Below are positions 26,055 to 38,191 of a stretch of 64,000 bases of DNA, one piece after another (position 1 is the first letter of the stretch; each line of letters opens with the position of its first letter). This stretch comes from Eudorina sp. 2006-703-Eu-15. Its lineage: Eukaryota > Chlorophyta > Chlorophyceae > Chlamydomonadales > Volvocaceae. The stretch is taken from NCBI GenBank assembly GCA_003117195.1, contig BDSI01000039.1, forward strand, positions 750,001 to 814,000. The letters are read 5' to 3'. Position numbers and translations under genes: made by a program. Below the pieces are notes generated by a model that had not been told where the DNA came from, searched no databases, and saw only the letters and a program-made list of their open reading frames with translations.

Positions 26055-29000
26055 TCACATCTGGCGAAGCAGCTCGAGCTGCCTCAACAGTGCCTCATTC
26101 GTTGGCGGCCCCGCAATGTGTCCCAACTGCCGCCCGGGCCCACCCGGACCGTGCCCCGCCGGCCCGGGTCCGGCCTGCGGGCCCCCACCCGGACCCTGCG
26201 CCGCCGGGCCCAAGTGCAGCTGCAGCGGACGACCGAACGCGTCCGCACCCACGCCGCCACCAAAGCCCCCGGCCCCGACCCCGACCCCGCCGCCCATACC
26301 TCCCAGCCCCAAACCCGGGCCGATGCCCTGACCCTGCTGCGCAAGCCCTGTCAGCGCCTTGCCCGGACCTCCTCCTCCTGCCCCTCCACCTCCACCTCCA
26401 CCTCCCAGGAGGGTAACATTGCCGAGTCCCTGCGCCATACCCGCCGAGCCAGTACCCAGCCCGGTCCCGAACCCACCCGGGCCGCCCGGTGGCCCCACCG
26501 CCATCCCAGCCCCGAGTGTGTTCATCCCGTTGAGCCGGCCGAAGCCCGCGAGCAGGCCCTGCGCGGGCGACGGGGTAGGGCCGCCGTTCGGGCCTTGAGC
26601 CCCGCCGCCATTGACGCCCCCGCCGCCGCCAGCACCTGCGGTCGCGGCTGCTGCGGCTGCTGCTGCGGCGGCTGCGGCCTGCTGCACTGCCACCATCTGG
26701 CCGCGAGCGTGCGCCTGCATCAGGGCCATCATCTGCTGCTGATGCTGCTGTTGTTGTTGCTGCTGTAATTGGTGGTGGAGCTGCTGTTGCTGTTGCTGGT
26801 GCTGCTGCCCCGCCGACGGGCCCAAGTCCGACCGCTCCAGGCCCGCATCTGGATCCACACCGCTCCCGCCGCCGCCGCCCAACCCCAGTGCCAGGCCCAG
26901 AGGCGCCATGCCCAGGCCGGCCGCACCGCCGCCGGGGGCTCCCCCGGTACCTGGCCCGGTCAGCCCCGAGGCCGCGGCGGCGTTCTCCGCCGCAAACAGG
27001 TTGCCCCGTTCGCCATTGCCACCGGGCCCCGACCCACCGCCTGCACCTCCCAGGGGTCCCAGGAGGCCTAGGGCGCCCGCACCTGCGCCCGCGCCCGCCA
27101 GGTTGGTGCTCCCGTTACGGCCAAGTAGACCAGCGGTGCCCACGCCGGGCGCCCCGCCGCCTCCGCCTACCCCGCCCGGCGCCTGCATGCCGGGTCCAGT
27201 GCTGAAATTCAGCAGCCGGTTCCGGCCGCCATTACCGATCCCGCCGTCCGGGCCGCCGCCCACGACCGCCGCCGCGGCTGCCGCCGCGGCGGCCGTCTTG
27301 CTTGCCTCTGCAGCTGCGGCTTGCGCCGCAGCCGCGGCTGCCGACGCCGCAGCTGAGGCGGCAGCCGTCTGCCCGCCCTGACCCGCCCCGGGCCCCGGCA
27401 GCGACGAGGCTGGCCGGCCGCCGCCGCTCAGCTGCAGGCCCCCCCGGGGGCCCCCACTCAACCCACTCATACCGAGGCTCAGTCCCACACCTAAGCTACC
27501 ACCGGCAGGGCCCCCCACTGCGGCACCTGCGCCCCCGCCGCCGAGACCACCACCAGGCCCCGGCGGCGCGCCGCCGGCCGCGGCCGCAGACAGACCCGCC
27601 GGCCCCACGCCGGCTGCCTGGGCGGCGAGGACGCCCGCCCCGGCATTCGCGCCCACACCGGCCTGCGGGTGCAGCTGGAAGGCCTTCTGTGGCTGCTGCC
27701 CCTGCTGCGGCTGCTGCGGCTGCTGCGGCTGCTGCGGCTGCTGCTGGCCCGACGCCGACATGAAGGACGCGAGGGCCGCCGACGAGGCGGACCCGGGTGC
27801 CAGGTTGAGACCCAGGAAGTCCGGCGCGCAGTAGTGGCCGTTGCCCCAGAGGCTGCTGGGCGCCGTACTATAGCTGTAGGGGTTGCTCCCATTCGGTCCG
27901 GGGCTGGGGAGCGGATTGGGGCCAGGAATGGGGTGGGGGCTGGAGCTGCTGCGCTGGACCAGGCTTGGACCTCCTCCAGCTCTGGCCTCGACGCCGCCGG
28001 GAGGCGCCTTGCCGCCTGCGCCGGGAGCCCCTGGGGCCTGCAGCGGCCGGGCGGCCTGGGCCTGGGGCTGGGGCTGCTGCGCGGGGACGGTGGACAGGGA
28101 CATGCTGCCGGTGCTGCCACTGAAGCTGGCATGTTCGGGGGCGGTGGAGTCGGCGCCGCCGCCCCCACTTCCGGCCCCACAGACGCTGCTGCCGGTGCGC
28201 GACAGCGTCAGTGCTGGGCCAGTGGACGATGCGGAGGACGCAGCAGCAGCCGCTGCGGTGGCAGCTGCTGTGGCGGCGGCGGCGGCGTCCGCAACCGCGG
28301 CCGCGGCCTCCGCCTGCGCGCTCTGCAGCTGCACCAGCACCGCCTCCTCCCGGGATGCGGCTGCGGCTGCTGCCCCCCGTGCCGCCTCCACCTCGGCTCG
28401 GGCCAAGGCCTCCGCAGCGCGTGCCTCCGCCGCTTCCGCCCTGGCGGCCTCTGCGGCTGCCCCTTCGGCGGCCGCCTGCGAGGTCGCCGAGTCCCGCTCC
28501 GCCGCCAGCGACGCGGCTCTCTGCTCCAGCTCGGCGCAGCTCTCCATCGCCCGCTGCAGTTGCTGCCGGGTGTTCTCCAGCTCCGCCTCCAGGCTGACGC
28601 GCACGGCCTCCGCTGTCTGCGCGGCCAGGTCCGCGGCCCTGCCAAGGGGGACACACGCTCCTTTCGGACCGCCTTCCGGACACTACCCGCGTGCGCTTGC
28701 TTTTACATTTTACATTATCCTACATCTTCTTATTTATTTATCTTACTTTTTCTTTGCCGCCGGCTAACCCACATGCCGCAATGGCCGCACCCGACGCGTT
28801 CGCATGCCAGCAGCAATCCGCTATCCGCATGCAACTTGGCACCCGTTCCTGTCTCGCTCGCTTTGCCACGGACCAATCGTTACTTGTGGTTTTTCCATAA
28901 TCATCTGCACACGGCAGAAGCAGCTGTCACGCCTTGGGAGCTGCTCCCGTCACCTAGCCGGTGGGTTTCTCAAGTGGGTTCGATGCCGGCCCATCGACCG

Positions 29001-32000
29001 GGGGCCATTTAAAAGCCTCTACCTCCTCCATCCTCCCGGGTGGGAAAGCGGGACGACGCCGCCCTGGAGCTCACTCACCTGAGGTCTTTGGCCCTCGCCT
29101 CCCTCGCCGCCTCAATGGCCTCCGCCCGCTCCCGCGCCAGCTTCTCTGCCGCCCGCAGCGCCGCCGTGAGCCGCTCCACCTCCTTCGTCCGCTCCACCAC
29201 CGCAGCCGCCTCCGTGCCCCGCTCCTCGTGCAGCTTGGCCTTCTGACGCTCCAGCGCCGCAGTGCGCTTGGTGGCCTGCTTCAGCTGCAGGCCGGACGAG
29301 GGAACGCGAATTGCAGAGGGCGGCGCGAGCGGCGGTGACATCATAAAGAAGGCCGACCAGGCCGCAGTTCTTGTCGGCACCTTTCTCTCACTGGGCTCGC
29401 ACGCGCACCTCACCTGCGCGCTTCCATTTCCCCTCCAGCGCCCCCCTCCGCCCCTGCAGCGGTGGTGGCACCCACCTGCGCTTGCACGTCCTGCAGCTCA
29501 TTCTGCAGCTCCGCCTCCCGCAGCGCAGCGCCCTGCGCCTCCGCCTCCATGGCCTGGAGCCGGGTCTCCGCCTCCGCCAACCGCGACTCCGCCTCGGCCA
29601 GTCGCGACTCCGCCTGGCGCTTCGCACCGTCCTTGTCGTACACCGACTCCTTCAGCCCCGCCAGCGCGTCCTCCATCTACAGATGCATTCACACAAAACT
29701 TTCTTATTTAAGTACACAAAACGCAAGCGGGGATGAAGTAAGGATACAGATCACAGATCGCAGATGTAGCACCGACTCTGGGCTAACAAGGGTGCAGTAC
29801 AGTCCAGCGCGCAGGATGAGGCGCACATGGAGCACAGGAATGTCGGGAGCCATGCGATTCTTGTCGGGTCTTTTCCGTTGCCACTCCAACACACAGCACA
29901 GGGCTCACGGGGCGCTAGATTGGGGAACTGTCGGGGCTGAGTTGCGGGCGCCACCCATCCGGTAGGAGCGCAAATCGGGCACACCAGGGGACGCGACCGT
30001 GCCCCTGCGCTCCGCCTCCGCCGCTTCTTCCCAGTCGACAGCGGGACTCTGGCTGCGTGTGCTGCCTGCGCAGCCGCGTTCGGTGACCCAGCCGCCGCAC
30101 TCCCCCGCGCCACCCCGCCCAGCCGCCGACCGCCGTCCTCATCACGCTCATCCTCACCTCGAGGCACCTCGCCTCCAGCGCCTCCTTCTCCGCGCGGAGC
30201 CGCTTCACCTCCTCCCGCAGGTTCCGCACCTCCTCGGCAAACGGCTTGTCGCTCTCACACGCCTTCTTGATCAGGTCGCTGATGCGGCTGTCGGCCCACT
30301 CCTGCCGGCCGCAAACAACACAACGGTGGTAGTTCTCGCGGCTCAGTTCTCTTATACACAGGTGGCAGTGGCGGTGGTGATGGCGGGTTTCCTGCTCAAC
30401 ACAAGCGGCGGTGGGGACCTTTGCCCCAAAGTAGCATGATACGACCATTTAAGGCATCGGCACCGGTGTCTCTCGCACACCTGAACATCGCCCGGCCTGT
30501 CGTGTGGTGCGCAGGCCGTGTGTCGTTTCTGTACAGGCATGCCAGCAGTAACGACCGGCGGTGGTGCCTGAACCGGCGATGCCTGACCTGCACCCGCATG
30601 GCCTTGCCAACCCTGTAAGCTATCAACCTCCTCCGCATGAGGGCGCGGTGCTCCTCCCTCCCATCCTCCTCCCTCCCGTCCTCCTCCCTCCCGTCCTCCT
30701 CCCTCCCGTCCTCCTCCCTCCCGTCCTCCTCCCGATCCGGGGGCTCTGCTGACCGCCGCTCCACATAACTTGCCCCCACCGCCCCGTGTCCACCATGTCT
30801 CAGACCTTACGTCAGCGCGCCAGCCCACCCATCCGCGGCGTCCCGCACCTTGTGCTTCTTCAGCATGGCCAGGTCCTTGTGCAGCTGCTGCCTCTCCAGC
30901 AAGTAGCGGTTGATGGCGGCGTTGGACTGCAGCACCAGGTTGCTGAGCATGTCGATGTGGGAGGGGGGCAACATGATGGCGGTGGCGGTCGGCCCCGCCG
31001 CGCCAGCCCCGCCGCCGCCCTGGGCGCCGCCTGCGGTGTGTATGTGGTTGTGGGGACAGACAAAAACGCAAGAGACAGGCCAAGAACGAATTGGGTCACG
31101 CTCCAGTTGTGCGTTGAACCCAGCACGAGGGGTATCTCGGTGACCTCGGGACGGAACCCCATCAGGTCACAACATGAGGTCCCCCCCAGAAAGTCACCCT
31201 CCGGAGTCCGGACAGAACCCCAGGCGCGCTGGCTCTCGGGCCTCGGGCGGATGCAATGGCGCATGCTGGCATGCAGCCGTGCCCTCCTCAGCGCCCAGCC
31301 GCCTAGGGGATCTGCACACGACCGCGGGCGTGGCTTAGCCCGGTGCAGTCCCGGCCAGTCCCTTCGCAAGCACAACCTCCGCAACCATTCTTCACCGGAG
31401 TTTTGCTCAGGCAGTCAGCGCATGTCCTCCAATGCCAATGCCCAACGCCCCAACTGTCATCGCCCAATCAGGTTGGTAACTCGCCCGATGGAGGTTGCGC
31501 AGTGTCACTCACCCGCCGCTTCCCGCTGTAGCTGCTGTTGCTGCTGCAGTTGCAGCAGCCTGTCCGTGAACTGCTTCAGCTCTCCCGCGATGTCCAGACC
31601 TGCATTCGGGTCCAACAGCGGGTCACCCGGCGGCGCGCCACTGCCGCCCCACTGGCCCTGGGCTTGTGCCTGCTGCGCCGCCTGGCCCTGCGCCGCCAGC
31701 GCCTGCTGGTGTTGCTGCTGCTGCTGCGCCTGCTGCTGCTGAGACTGCTGAGGCTGCTGAGGCTGCGCCCCAGCGGCTGCGCCCGCGCCGCTCGGCGATT
31801 GCGCCAGCGACCCAGATCCTGCCGGCGAGACCTGTACTTGAACTTGTTGCGGCGTTTGCTGGTGCTGGTGCTGGCCCGCATTGGACCCATGCCCCGTCCC
31901 GGCGCCGTCGCCACCACCGCCGCTGCCGGCGCCGTGGGAACTTGCTGCACCATCACCGGACAACCGCCCCCCCGCCGCACCCGCGCCTCCATGCGCCAGC

Positions 32001-34380
32001 CCCAGGCTCATGACGGGCGCCAGCGCCGCCGCGGGGGTCAACACCACGGTCGCCGCGGCAGGCGGACCGCCGCCGCCTTTTCCCAGCGCCCCCGCCGCCG
32101 CCCCGGCCCCCGCCACGGGCAGCATGCCGTACTGCCCGGCGCCGCCGCCCTTGCCCCCTGCGTCACCGGACCCCGTCGGAAACACCTCCGCGGCGGTCGC
32201 CGTCGTCGTGGCGGTCAGGAACACGGGTCCCGCGAGTGCCGACGGGGTGGCGGACGAGGAGGCGGTGAGCAGCTGCACAGCCGCGTCCGCGTCCGCCATG
32301 CACAGCGTGGCCGCCAGTTCCGCGGTCTGCGCGGGGATGCCCGGCACCCGTTCCTGGATTTTTCGGATGCAGGACGCGACATCCATGTGCTTGAGCAGGT
32401 CCTGAACGGTGAGTGGCCTGGAGGAGAAGGGGAGCGGACCAGGGGGCGCGGATGCCGGGTGTGGCGCCTGTCAGCCACGTTCAAAATCTGGCAGCAACAG
32501 CATCATCAAATGCATTAAGAAACAGCCCATCACAAAAGACGTAAACTCAAGTCAGTGTGATTGGCTATAGATGGGTAACAGGTGACAGCACGGCACGCGA
32601 GCATGAAGAGGCGCCAGTCCGACCAAGCGCCTGCTTGGCTGCCAGATGCACAACGATGTGCCGGGGCCGAGGCCGACGCGCCCAGAACACGTCCGATGCA
32701 TGTTTCGAGTGGTTTGAAGGCGAGCCCGGTGCGCAAGCATGTAACTGATACCAAATTGGACATTGCCTATTGACACACAGACCCTGTTAACAAGACAGCT
32801 CGCGACAGTGTGTCGTCTCATTGTATCACCATATGTAATCTGATCTTTCTTTCTGTGTAACTGCTGTTACACATAATTACGTAACCACGCTCCAGCGCGC
32901 ACCCTCCTCCCAACCTCCGCGACGCCCGCCCCGCCCCGCACCCCACCCACCTGCTGAAGTCCACGCTGTCCTTGTGCTGGTGGTAGAACTGCAGCATCTT
33001 GGCCGGGTCCACCTTGCCCTTGCCGTTGCGGTTCAGGTACTCGATGCAGACGCGCTGCGCCATGGGCTCCGAGCTGCCGGTCGCCTTCATCAGCTTCTCC
33101 AGCGCGGGCTTGGCCTGAACCTCCGTCAGGAGCCCGCGCAGCTTGTCCGTCACGCGAGCGGGCGGCAGATTCAACATGAAGGGCAGGGCCTGGGGCGGTA
33201 CGCGGTGCGCGGGGCGGTTTTCGGGGGCGCAGTCCGAGTCATGCAGAAACACCGGGAGAGGCAGAGGCGGAGACGCTACGGGGCTGGCCGCTGGGAGGTC
33301 TGCCGGGTTCGGACGCTCAACACGGGGCTATCGAGGCAGCTCCCACCCCGCAGCCGACCAGGCAGGGAAGCTAAACTGAGAACGTACAGGGTGAGGTCAG
33401 GCTGGGGGACGTTGCAGCAGCGGGGCCGAAGGTGCATTCTCACGAGTTCCCTAGCAGTCAAATTTCCTCGGTAGCCTGGAGCATCGGGTTCAAATTCAAA
33501 CTCCTCTGGAACTGTGACCGAGCTCAGGAACAGCACCCAACCTGCAGCGCCGTTATGATCGGGGCGCACGGCAGCTCCGGCGGATAGAGGCTCGAGGTGT
33601 TTACCACTCAGCCGAGGGAATGAATTATCATTAACATAAGGGTGCATACCGCGAGGGCCCTTTCGATGTGGGAATTATGCGACGTGGGGTACAAGGCAGC
33701 AACGCAGCATCGCGGCAACCCCACGGGGGGAAGGGTCGGGGGGAATCTGGCACGCCCTTCGCGCCCATGCACTTGCGCGTGCATGCACGTGTGCCCGCAG
33801 CGCCACCTGACCCGAACTTCGTGCCTCCACTTTCCTGCACATTTGTCCTCAACGCCGCCAGGCACAGGCGTGGATAAGGTTACTTGCCGAAAGTGCGTAC
33901 CTGCTGAAGGAGCGTCGCCTGCTGTGTTGCAAACGCAAGCATTTGTTGCGCAATTTGCACTTGAAGTCCATTCACTGCGCCACCGTTTGTCCCATTACTG
34001 CCACCACCAGCGTGCGGCAAAGGACCCGTTGGAGCAAGCTCGACGGAAACACAGTAGCCGTCCAAAGGTATAGATAAGGTAGTTGGAAGCGTAAGCGTGC
34101 TTGGAAATGATGCTGTGGCTGCAGCGTTGCCGGTGCCTCCTATGCTGCCGTTCGGGTTGGTCACATCGAAAGCTGCTTCTGGGGCCAGCTGCTGCACGCT
34201 CGCATTCGAACCCATGACAGCAAGGCCTTCCGATCGCTCATGCTGATGGACCGGAGGCGGGTCCGGCAGTGGCTGCGCCGGTAACGAGTTGGCGCACCCC
34301 ACTTGTGCTGAGCTGCTGGCAGAGGGCGCACTGGAGGTTTCCTTTGATTGACGACTGCTGAAAAGATTACTGAAAAACAT
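26055..34380 (-). CDS. Large coiled-coil and Gly/Ala/Gln low-complexity protein, unrecognised
   Basis: On the minus strand eight exons join in phase: 34380-33901, 33189-32951, 32417-31513, 31030-30849, 30301-30158, 29676-29476, 29284-29079, 28638-26055; about 1646 residues starting MFFSNLFSSRQSK. I do not recognise the family. Residues about 161-300 look globular and helical (PFMLNLPPARVTDKLRGLL, then an LKHMDVASCIRKIQERVPG segment reminiscent of small UBA/CUE-like helical domains, by eye only). Residues about 300-540 are Ala/Gly/Gln/Ser-rich with poly-Gln. Residues about 600-930 are heptad coiled coil (exons 4-7 and the start of 8). The last 700 residues are Gly/Ala/Pro/Gln-rich, with QQP repeats and runs of Gln, Gly and Ala, like prion-like domains. 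A scaffold or RNP-granule protein is possible but not shown. It is divergent from the PRCC gene. Confidence 0.72.
30316..30362 (+). repeat. Dispersed repeat (family A) copy
   Basis: GTTCTCGCGGCTCAG, TTCTCTTATACACAGG matches the copy at 168-200 apart from the missing CA array. It lies in the intron between exons 4 and 5 of the large minus-strand gene. Confidence 0.55.
30655..30732 (+). repeat. 15-bp pyrimidine-rich minisatellite
   Basis: About five copies of CTCCTCCCTCCCGTC, intronic in the large minus-strand gene, whose transcript would carry the purine-rich strand. Confidence 0.9.
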
Positions 34381-34706
34381 GTCGTTGCACCTGCACGAGC
34401 CACAACCTCTTCGTGTAGATACACCGGATAGAGAAGCGAGTCAGCGAAGAAGCATTTGCAACGCTATGATTGTAGCCATTTCCTAATGTACAATCTGCAC
34501 AATTTTCTACACAATGGAAGTTATTCCAGGGCTTTCATGCGAGGGTTTCAGTGTCGGACAATATACTGCAACGAAGTGTCCCCGTCATCACCGGTGCACC
34601 TGTTTACTGACGTAATTGTGAAAAGGTTGGATCATATTGTCAAATTAACCTCCCGTATCCACTTTCATCTAGTTCGCTCTGGCATCGGCGCGCTTTATAT
34701 CACCGC
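34381..34706. promoter_or_regulatory. Putative bidirectional promoter region
   Basis: 326 bases separate the start codons of the large minus-strand gene (34380) and the PRCC gene (34707). The stretch is more AT-rich than its surroundings. A TTTATAT element lies only about 12 bases before the PRCC ATG, so it is not a normal TATA position. No other motif could be assigned. Confidence 0.5.
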
Positions 34707-37021
34707 ATGGATTTGCTTAAGGGCTATGAATCTGACCTCTCTGATGATGAAACAGACCATGTGCCAGGTTCAGGCTCTGGCGACGCAGTCGCTCAAGGAC
34801 CTCAAAGCACCCTTCAGGCGGTGAGTCCCCGTGCTGATTACTCGGGACAGAACCCGTCATTAAAATATATAGCTTTTGATTGTCTTTAAGTACTTCATTT
34901 ATCTTAAACGCTTGCGCTCGCAGTCCCGGCAAGCACAACAACCTCCGAACGTAGCGGCTGTGACTGAGAACGAGGGGAGTCAGGGTGTCGGTACCTCCAA
35001 GGGCGGCAGCACATCGGGGATATGGGCGCACTTACCTCCCCCGACGTCGAGTGCTTCCGCGTCGGTCCCGTCAACCAGCGGGCTCTCGGGGCTACCCCCG
35101 CCCAAAGCGTCCGATACGCGCGGCGGCGCCCGTAAGGTCGTCACCATGCAGCTTCCTTTCCGCAAGGAGCTCCTTGCAGCTGCGCTAGACAGCGACGACG
35201 AGGATGAGCCGGCAGCAAAACGAGTGAAGGCCACCGGCGCCAAGTCCCGGTTGATGGACTTCCTACCGCCGCCAAAGCACGACCGGGGCCCCGTGCGGGC
35301 GCTCGGCGACGGCGGCGGCGGGGGCGGATCGGGCGCGGGGGCCAGACAGGCGAAGGCAGCTGCTGCGCAGAGTAGCGGGGCCGATGCCCCCGCCGGCGCC
35401 ACAAACGGGGCAGTCCCAGGCAGCACCAAGCTGCCAGCAGACTTCTTCACGGGCGAGGCGGACGTGTACGACAACGAAGCTTACCGGATACGCGATGACA
35501 ATGACGCCGGCAGCGGCCCGCCCGGCGCGGCGCCGGGGGCATACTACGATGCATCCGGAGGGCCGTACGCAGTCGGCCCCTACGGGGCCGCCCCCGACCC
35601 AGCGGCTTACTACGGCCACGGCTACGGGGCTGGTGCGGCGGCCGCGGGTCCCTCGGGCGGCCGCGGCGCAGCCGGCGGCGGTGCGGCGGCGGAGCCCGAG
35701 GACCTCATCGCACAGGCGCTGCGTGCAGAGCAGGAGCGCGCCAGCAAGCGCGGCGGCGGCGCGGGCGGGCTGAAGCTGGTGGAGATCAACGCCCAGGATC
35801 TGACCCGAATGGACCCCGCGACTCGGGAAGCAGCCAACAGCGCGCGGGACGCCCTGGGCCCCGAATACGCACGTGAGGCAGCAGGGAGGGAACGAGGGTG
35901 GAGGAGGGGGTGTAAGGGAGAGAGGGGGGAAGGGGTATGGGAGACGAGGAGGCGGCCCAAAGAGACGGCCGGCTGTTCCTTCGTTGCAATTCAGAGGCTG
36001 GGGTTGGGATCGCGGTGGCGTGGGGGCAAAGGGTCTGGAGGTGGTGAAGGGCAAAGCAGGTCGCGAGCTGGACGGCGATGGAGCACCGCGCCATGAGCCA
36101 CAAGCACATGCCGAACACGCAACCATGGGACACCACTCACGGTTCGCCGGGTCGGGCAGGTTTCCGCTAACCGTTGATCATGCGCACACAACCATCCGCC
36201 GACCCAGCCATCGTCCCGGTGTTCCGTGCTGGCTCCGAAACCCGACATGTCAATGCCCCGAGGACCCTTGTGGGAGGTATGGACGACCCCGGCCGCCGAG
36301 GCCAACGCATCCAACACCAGCACAAACAAATTGTTTCAAACGTTATGTTTGTCCGCGTCCATGGATGGGCTTCCCTCCTGCGCGGCTGTCCTCCGGGGGG
36401 CTCGCCCGCGCTTTCTCGGTCGCCGTGCAGTGTCGCTGCGGCGCTCCGCGGCCCCGTTCGAGGGCAGCAAGATGGCCCGCCGCAAGCACCAGATCGGGAC
36501 GCTGCTGTTCAACGCGCGGATGCAGGAGCTGGATCAGCTGGAGAAGAAGACGCAGGGGCAGAAGAGCAAGGCGGAGACGGTGGGTGGCGGGGCAGCAGGA
36601 TGGTGGGGTTGTGGGGCGGTCTTATTGGGGCGGGGTGAGGGAGGAGGTCCGCAACATCCAAGAAGCATCGGCGGTTGTCGGTTTGTTGCTCTTTTGCGGT
36701 TTCGCTGTCCTTATTGGCAAAGAGGGAGGAGATGCGCACGGAGTTACTGGGAAAGGGCGCAGTGCGCCTCGCATCTGCACACGTCGGGTTACAGCCCATA
36801 ACGAGCCATTGTGCGAGCACGTTAATAAGCGGTTCCGGGGTTTGAACTTGATTGGACAGACAAAATGCGCTCGAGTGGATGATTGACTGCTCATTGACTG
36901 CTGTCCACGTGCATCACTTCTTTTAGTGTGGGTATGGCATTCGTCCGGCGTACTGACCTCTCAAGTGGCGGCTGTGCGGATGTCCCTTCCCGTACTCCAG
37001 GCGGCCAAGTATGGCTGGTGA
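34707..37021 (+). CDS. PRCC: PRCC-family nuclear protein
   Basis: Exons 34707-34820, 34924-35872, 36431-36579 and 37001-37021 join in phase to give 410 residues. Start MDLLKGYESDLSDDE is acidic; the middle is Pro/Gly/Ala/Tyr-rich with SRLMDFLPPPKHDRGP, as in plant PRCC proteins; then VEINAQDLTRMDP, and the family-defining C-terminus RKHQIGTLLFNARMQELDQ followed by SKAETAAKYGW. The final 21-base exon supplies AAKYGW and the stop. PRCC proteins are nuclear, associated with pre-mRNA splicing factors and, in animals, with the mitotic checkpoint protein MAD2B. Length and disorder fit the family. The segment between EYA and FEGSKMARR is the least certain splice join. The last exon lies inside a duplicated segment. 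TGTAA at 37218 fits 3' processing. Confidence 0.85.
36696..36722 (+). repeat. Dispersed repeat (family C), copy 2
   Basis: GCGGTTTCGCTGTC then CTTATTGGCAAAG differs at about two positions from the copy at 4378-4404. It lies in the last intron of the PRCC gene. Confidence 0.55.
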
Positions 37022-37300
37022 TGGCCCTTCACGATGTGGCATGGAGCTGGCTGCATGGCCGTCTGGGAGGCCTGATCGGGCGCCTGACAAGATCGCAGGG
37101 CGTGCAGACGCATTGCGCAACTGGCTTTCGAACCAGCGGTGACAGTTGGAGCTCGACGGTGATTAGAAAGTGCCGTACTTCGCTGGTGGTTACCCTGCCA
37201 CGTCATTCTTGGTTGAGTGTAACCCGTTTTTTTAGTTTTTCATGGGAAGAGCTCGGCATCGTCAATGGTTTCGTAAAGGAAGTCGGATGATGACGTACCA
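36977..37300 (+). repeat. Diverged direct duplication, copy 1 (contains PRCC last exon)
   Basis: Aligns with 37877-38191, by eye about 75-80% identical in the best blocks: GCATGGCCGT/GGATGGCCGT, GCAGGGCGTGCAGAC/GCAGGGCGCGCAGAC, GCCGTACTTCGCTGG in both, ACCCTGCCACGT in both, GAAGAGCTCGGC in both, and ACGTACCA in both. Weaker similarity continues to a shared CGGCTTTT. Confidence 0.8.
37218..37222 (+). terminator. TGTAA poly(A)-type signal for the PRCC gene
   Basis: TGTAA lies 197 bases after the PRCC stop codon, the usual distance for the Chlamydomonadales signal. It is within duplication copy 1; copy 2 has a TGTAA further along, at about 38164. Confidence 0.55.
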
Positions 37301-37497
37301 ATGGGGGACCTGTTAAAAGCTGGACAGCTCGAAAAGCGGCTTTTGTGGGCGCGTTTTTCATCGTTGTTTCCCGACGCAGCCGTTCAGGAACTATCCAAAC
37401 ACGCAGCGGCAACCGCCCAGTGTGAAAGATGAGGTTTATCAAGAAACTTACGCAACACATTTCCGTCAACTGGATTACGTCAGGACAGAGTCCACAC

Positions 37498-37843
37498 TCA
37501 CCAGAACCAGCCCTTGCACCGGCGAGGCATCTCCTGCTGCCGTCTCGATGCCGTGGCCTGAACTGGAGCTGCAGCCCTTGCGACAGCGCTGCCGCCTCGT
37601 TTACCTGTCTCCTGGCAGAGGAGCCAGTGGCGGTGATAAGCCCCTGCACTCACCCCGCCAGCCCTGCTCCGCCTGCCTGCTCTTGCTGCTGGCTGAGGCT
37701 GCGTGCTGTCCCTCACCCGCCTGCTCCTCCCGCTGCGGCTGCAGTGTTGTTCCCCTGCAGTACTGCTGATCCAGCAACGCCGCAACTGCCTTCCACAGCC
37801 CGGACCCGGCAAATGTTTTGTCCGCTGTTCCACGCGCAGTCAT
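37498..37843 (-). CDS. Possible small minus-strand gene
   Basis: An ATG at 37843 opens a 63-codon stretch with coding-like composition (MTARGTADKTFAGSGLWKAV, then AALLDQQY) ending at a good donor (GGCGG, GTGAGTG) at 37654. A second open stretch, 37604-37498, is in phase and ends in TGA, giving 98 residues. The implied intron is only 49 bases, which is very short for this genome, so the model may be wrong. No family is recognised. Confidence 0.22.
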
Positions 37844-37876
37844 TTGATGTAACGGCGCATCCGGGTTGCTCGTTAT

Positions 37877-38191
37877 CCGAATGTCCCTGCCCGTGACGGC
37901 TTACGACTACGTGGCATGGACAGGTATGGAGCTGGCCGGATGGCCGTTTGGGAGACCTGGTTGGGCGCTGGACAAGATTGCAGGGCGCGCAGACACATTC
38001 AGCAGCAGGCTCCCTCAGCCAGCGGTGGTGGTTGCTGGTTCGAACCGATTGTTGCCGTACTTCGCTGGCGGTTATTACCCTGCCACGTAGATGTCGCAAC
38101 CTGCGGTTCATTGTTTCTCGGTCTTCATGGTTGTGGGGAAGAGCTCGGCGGCGTTAATAACATTGTAAGGAAATTTGGCAATCACGTACCA
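37877..38191 (+). repeat. Diverged direct duplication, copy 2
   Basis: Second copy of the segment at 36977-37300, about 900 bases downstream. It no longer encodes the AAKYGW end. It contains GGTTCGAACC, which resembles a tRNA B-box, but no A-box at a suitable distance was found. Confidence 0.8.

Noticed and set aside
28972..28990. A tRNA suggested by GGGTTCGATGCC
   Set aside because: No A-box or acceptor stem pairs around it; it is in an intron of the large minus-strand gene.
26010..29012. Long Pro/Arg/His-rich open frames on the plus strand opposite the large protein
   Set aside because: They are antisense shadows of a GC-rich minus-strand exon; the minus frame has the coding-like composition and consistent splice phases.
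38030..38045. A tRNA-derived SINE suggested by GGTTCGAACC in duplication copy 2
   Set aside because: The duplicate copy has only TTCGAACC, and no A-box is found 30-60 bases upstream in either copy.
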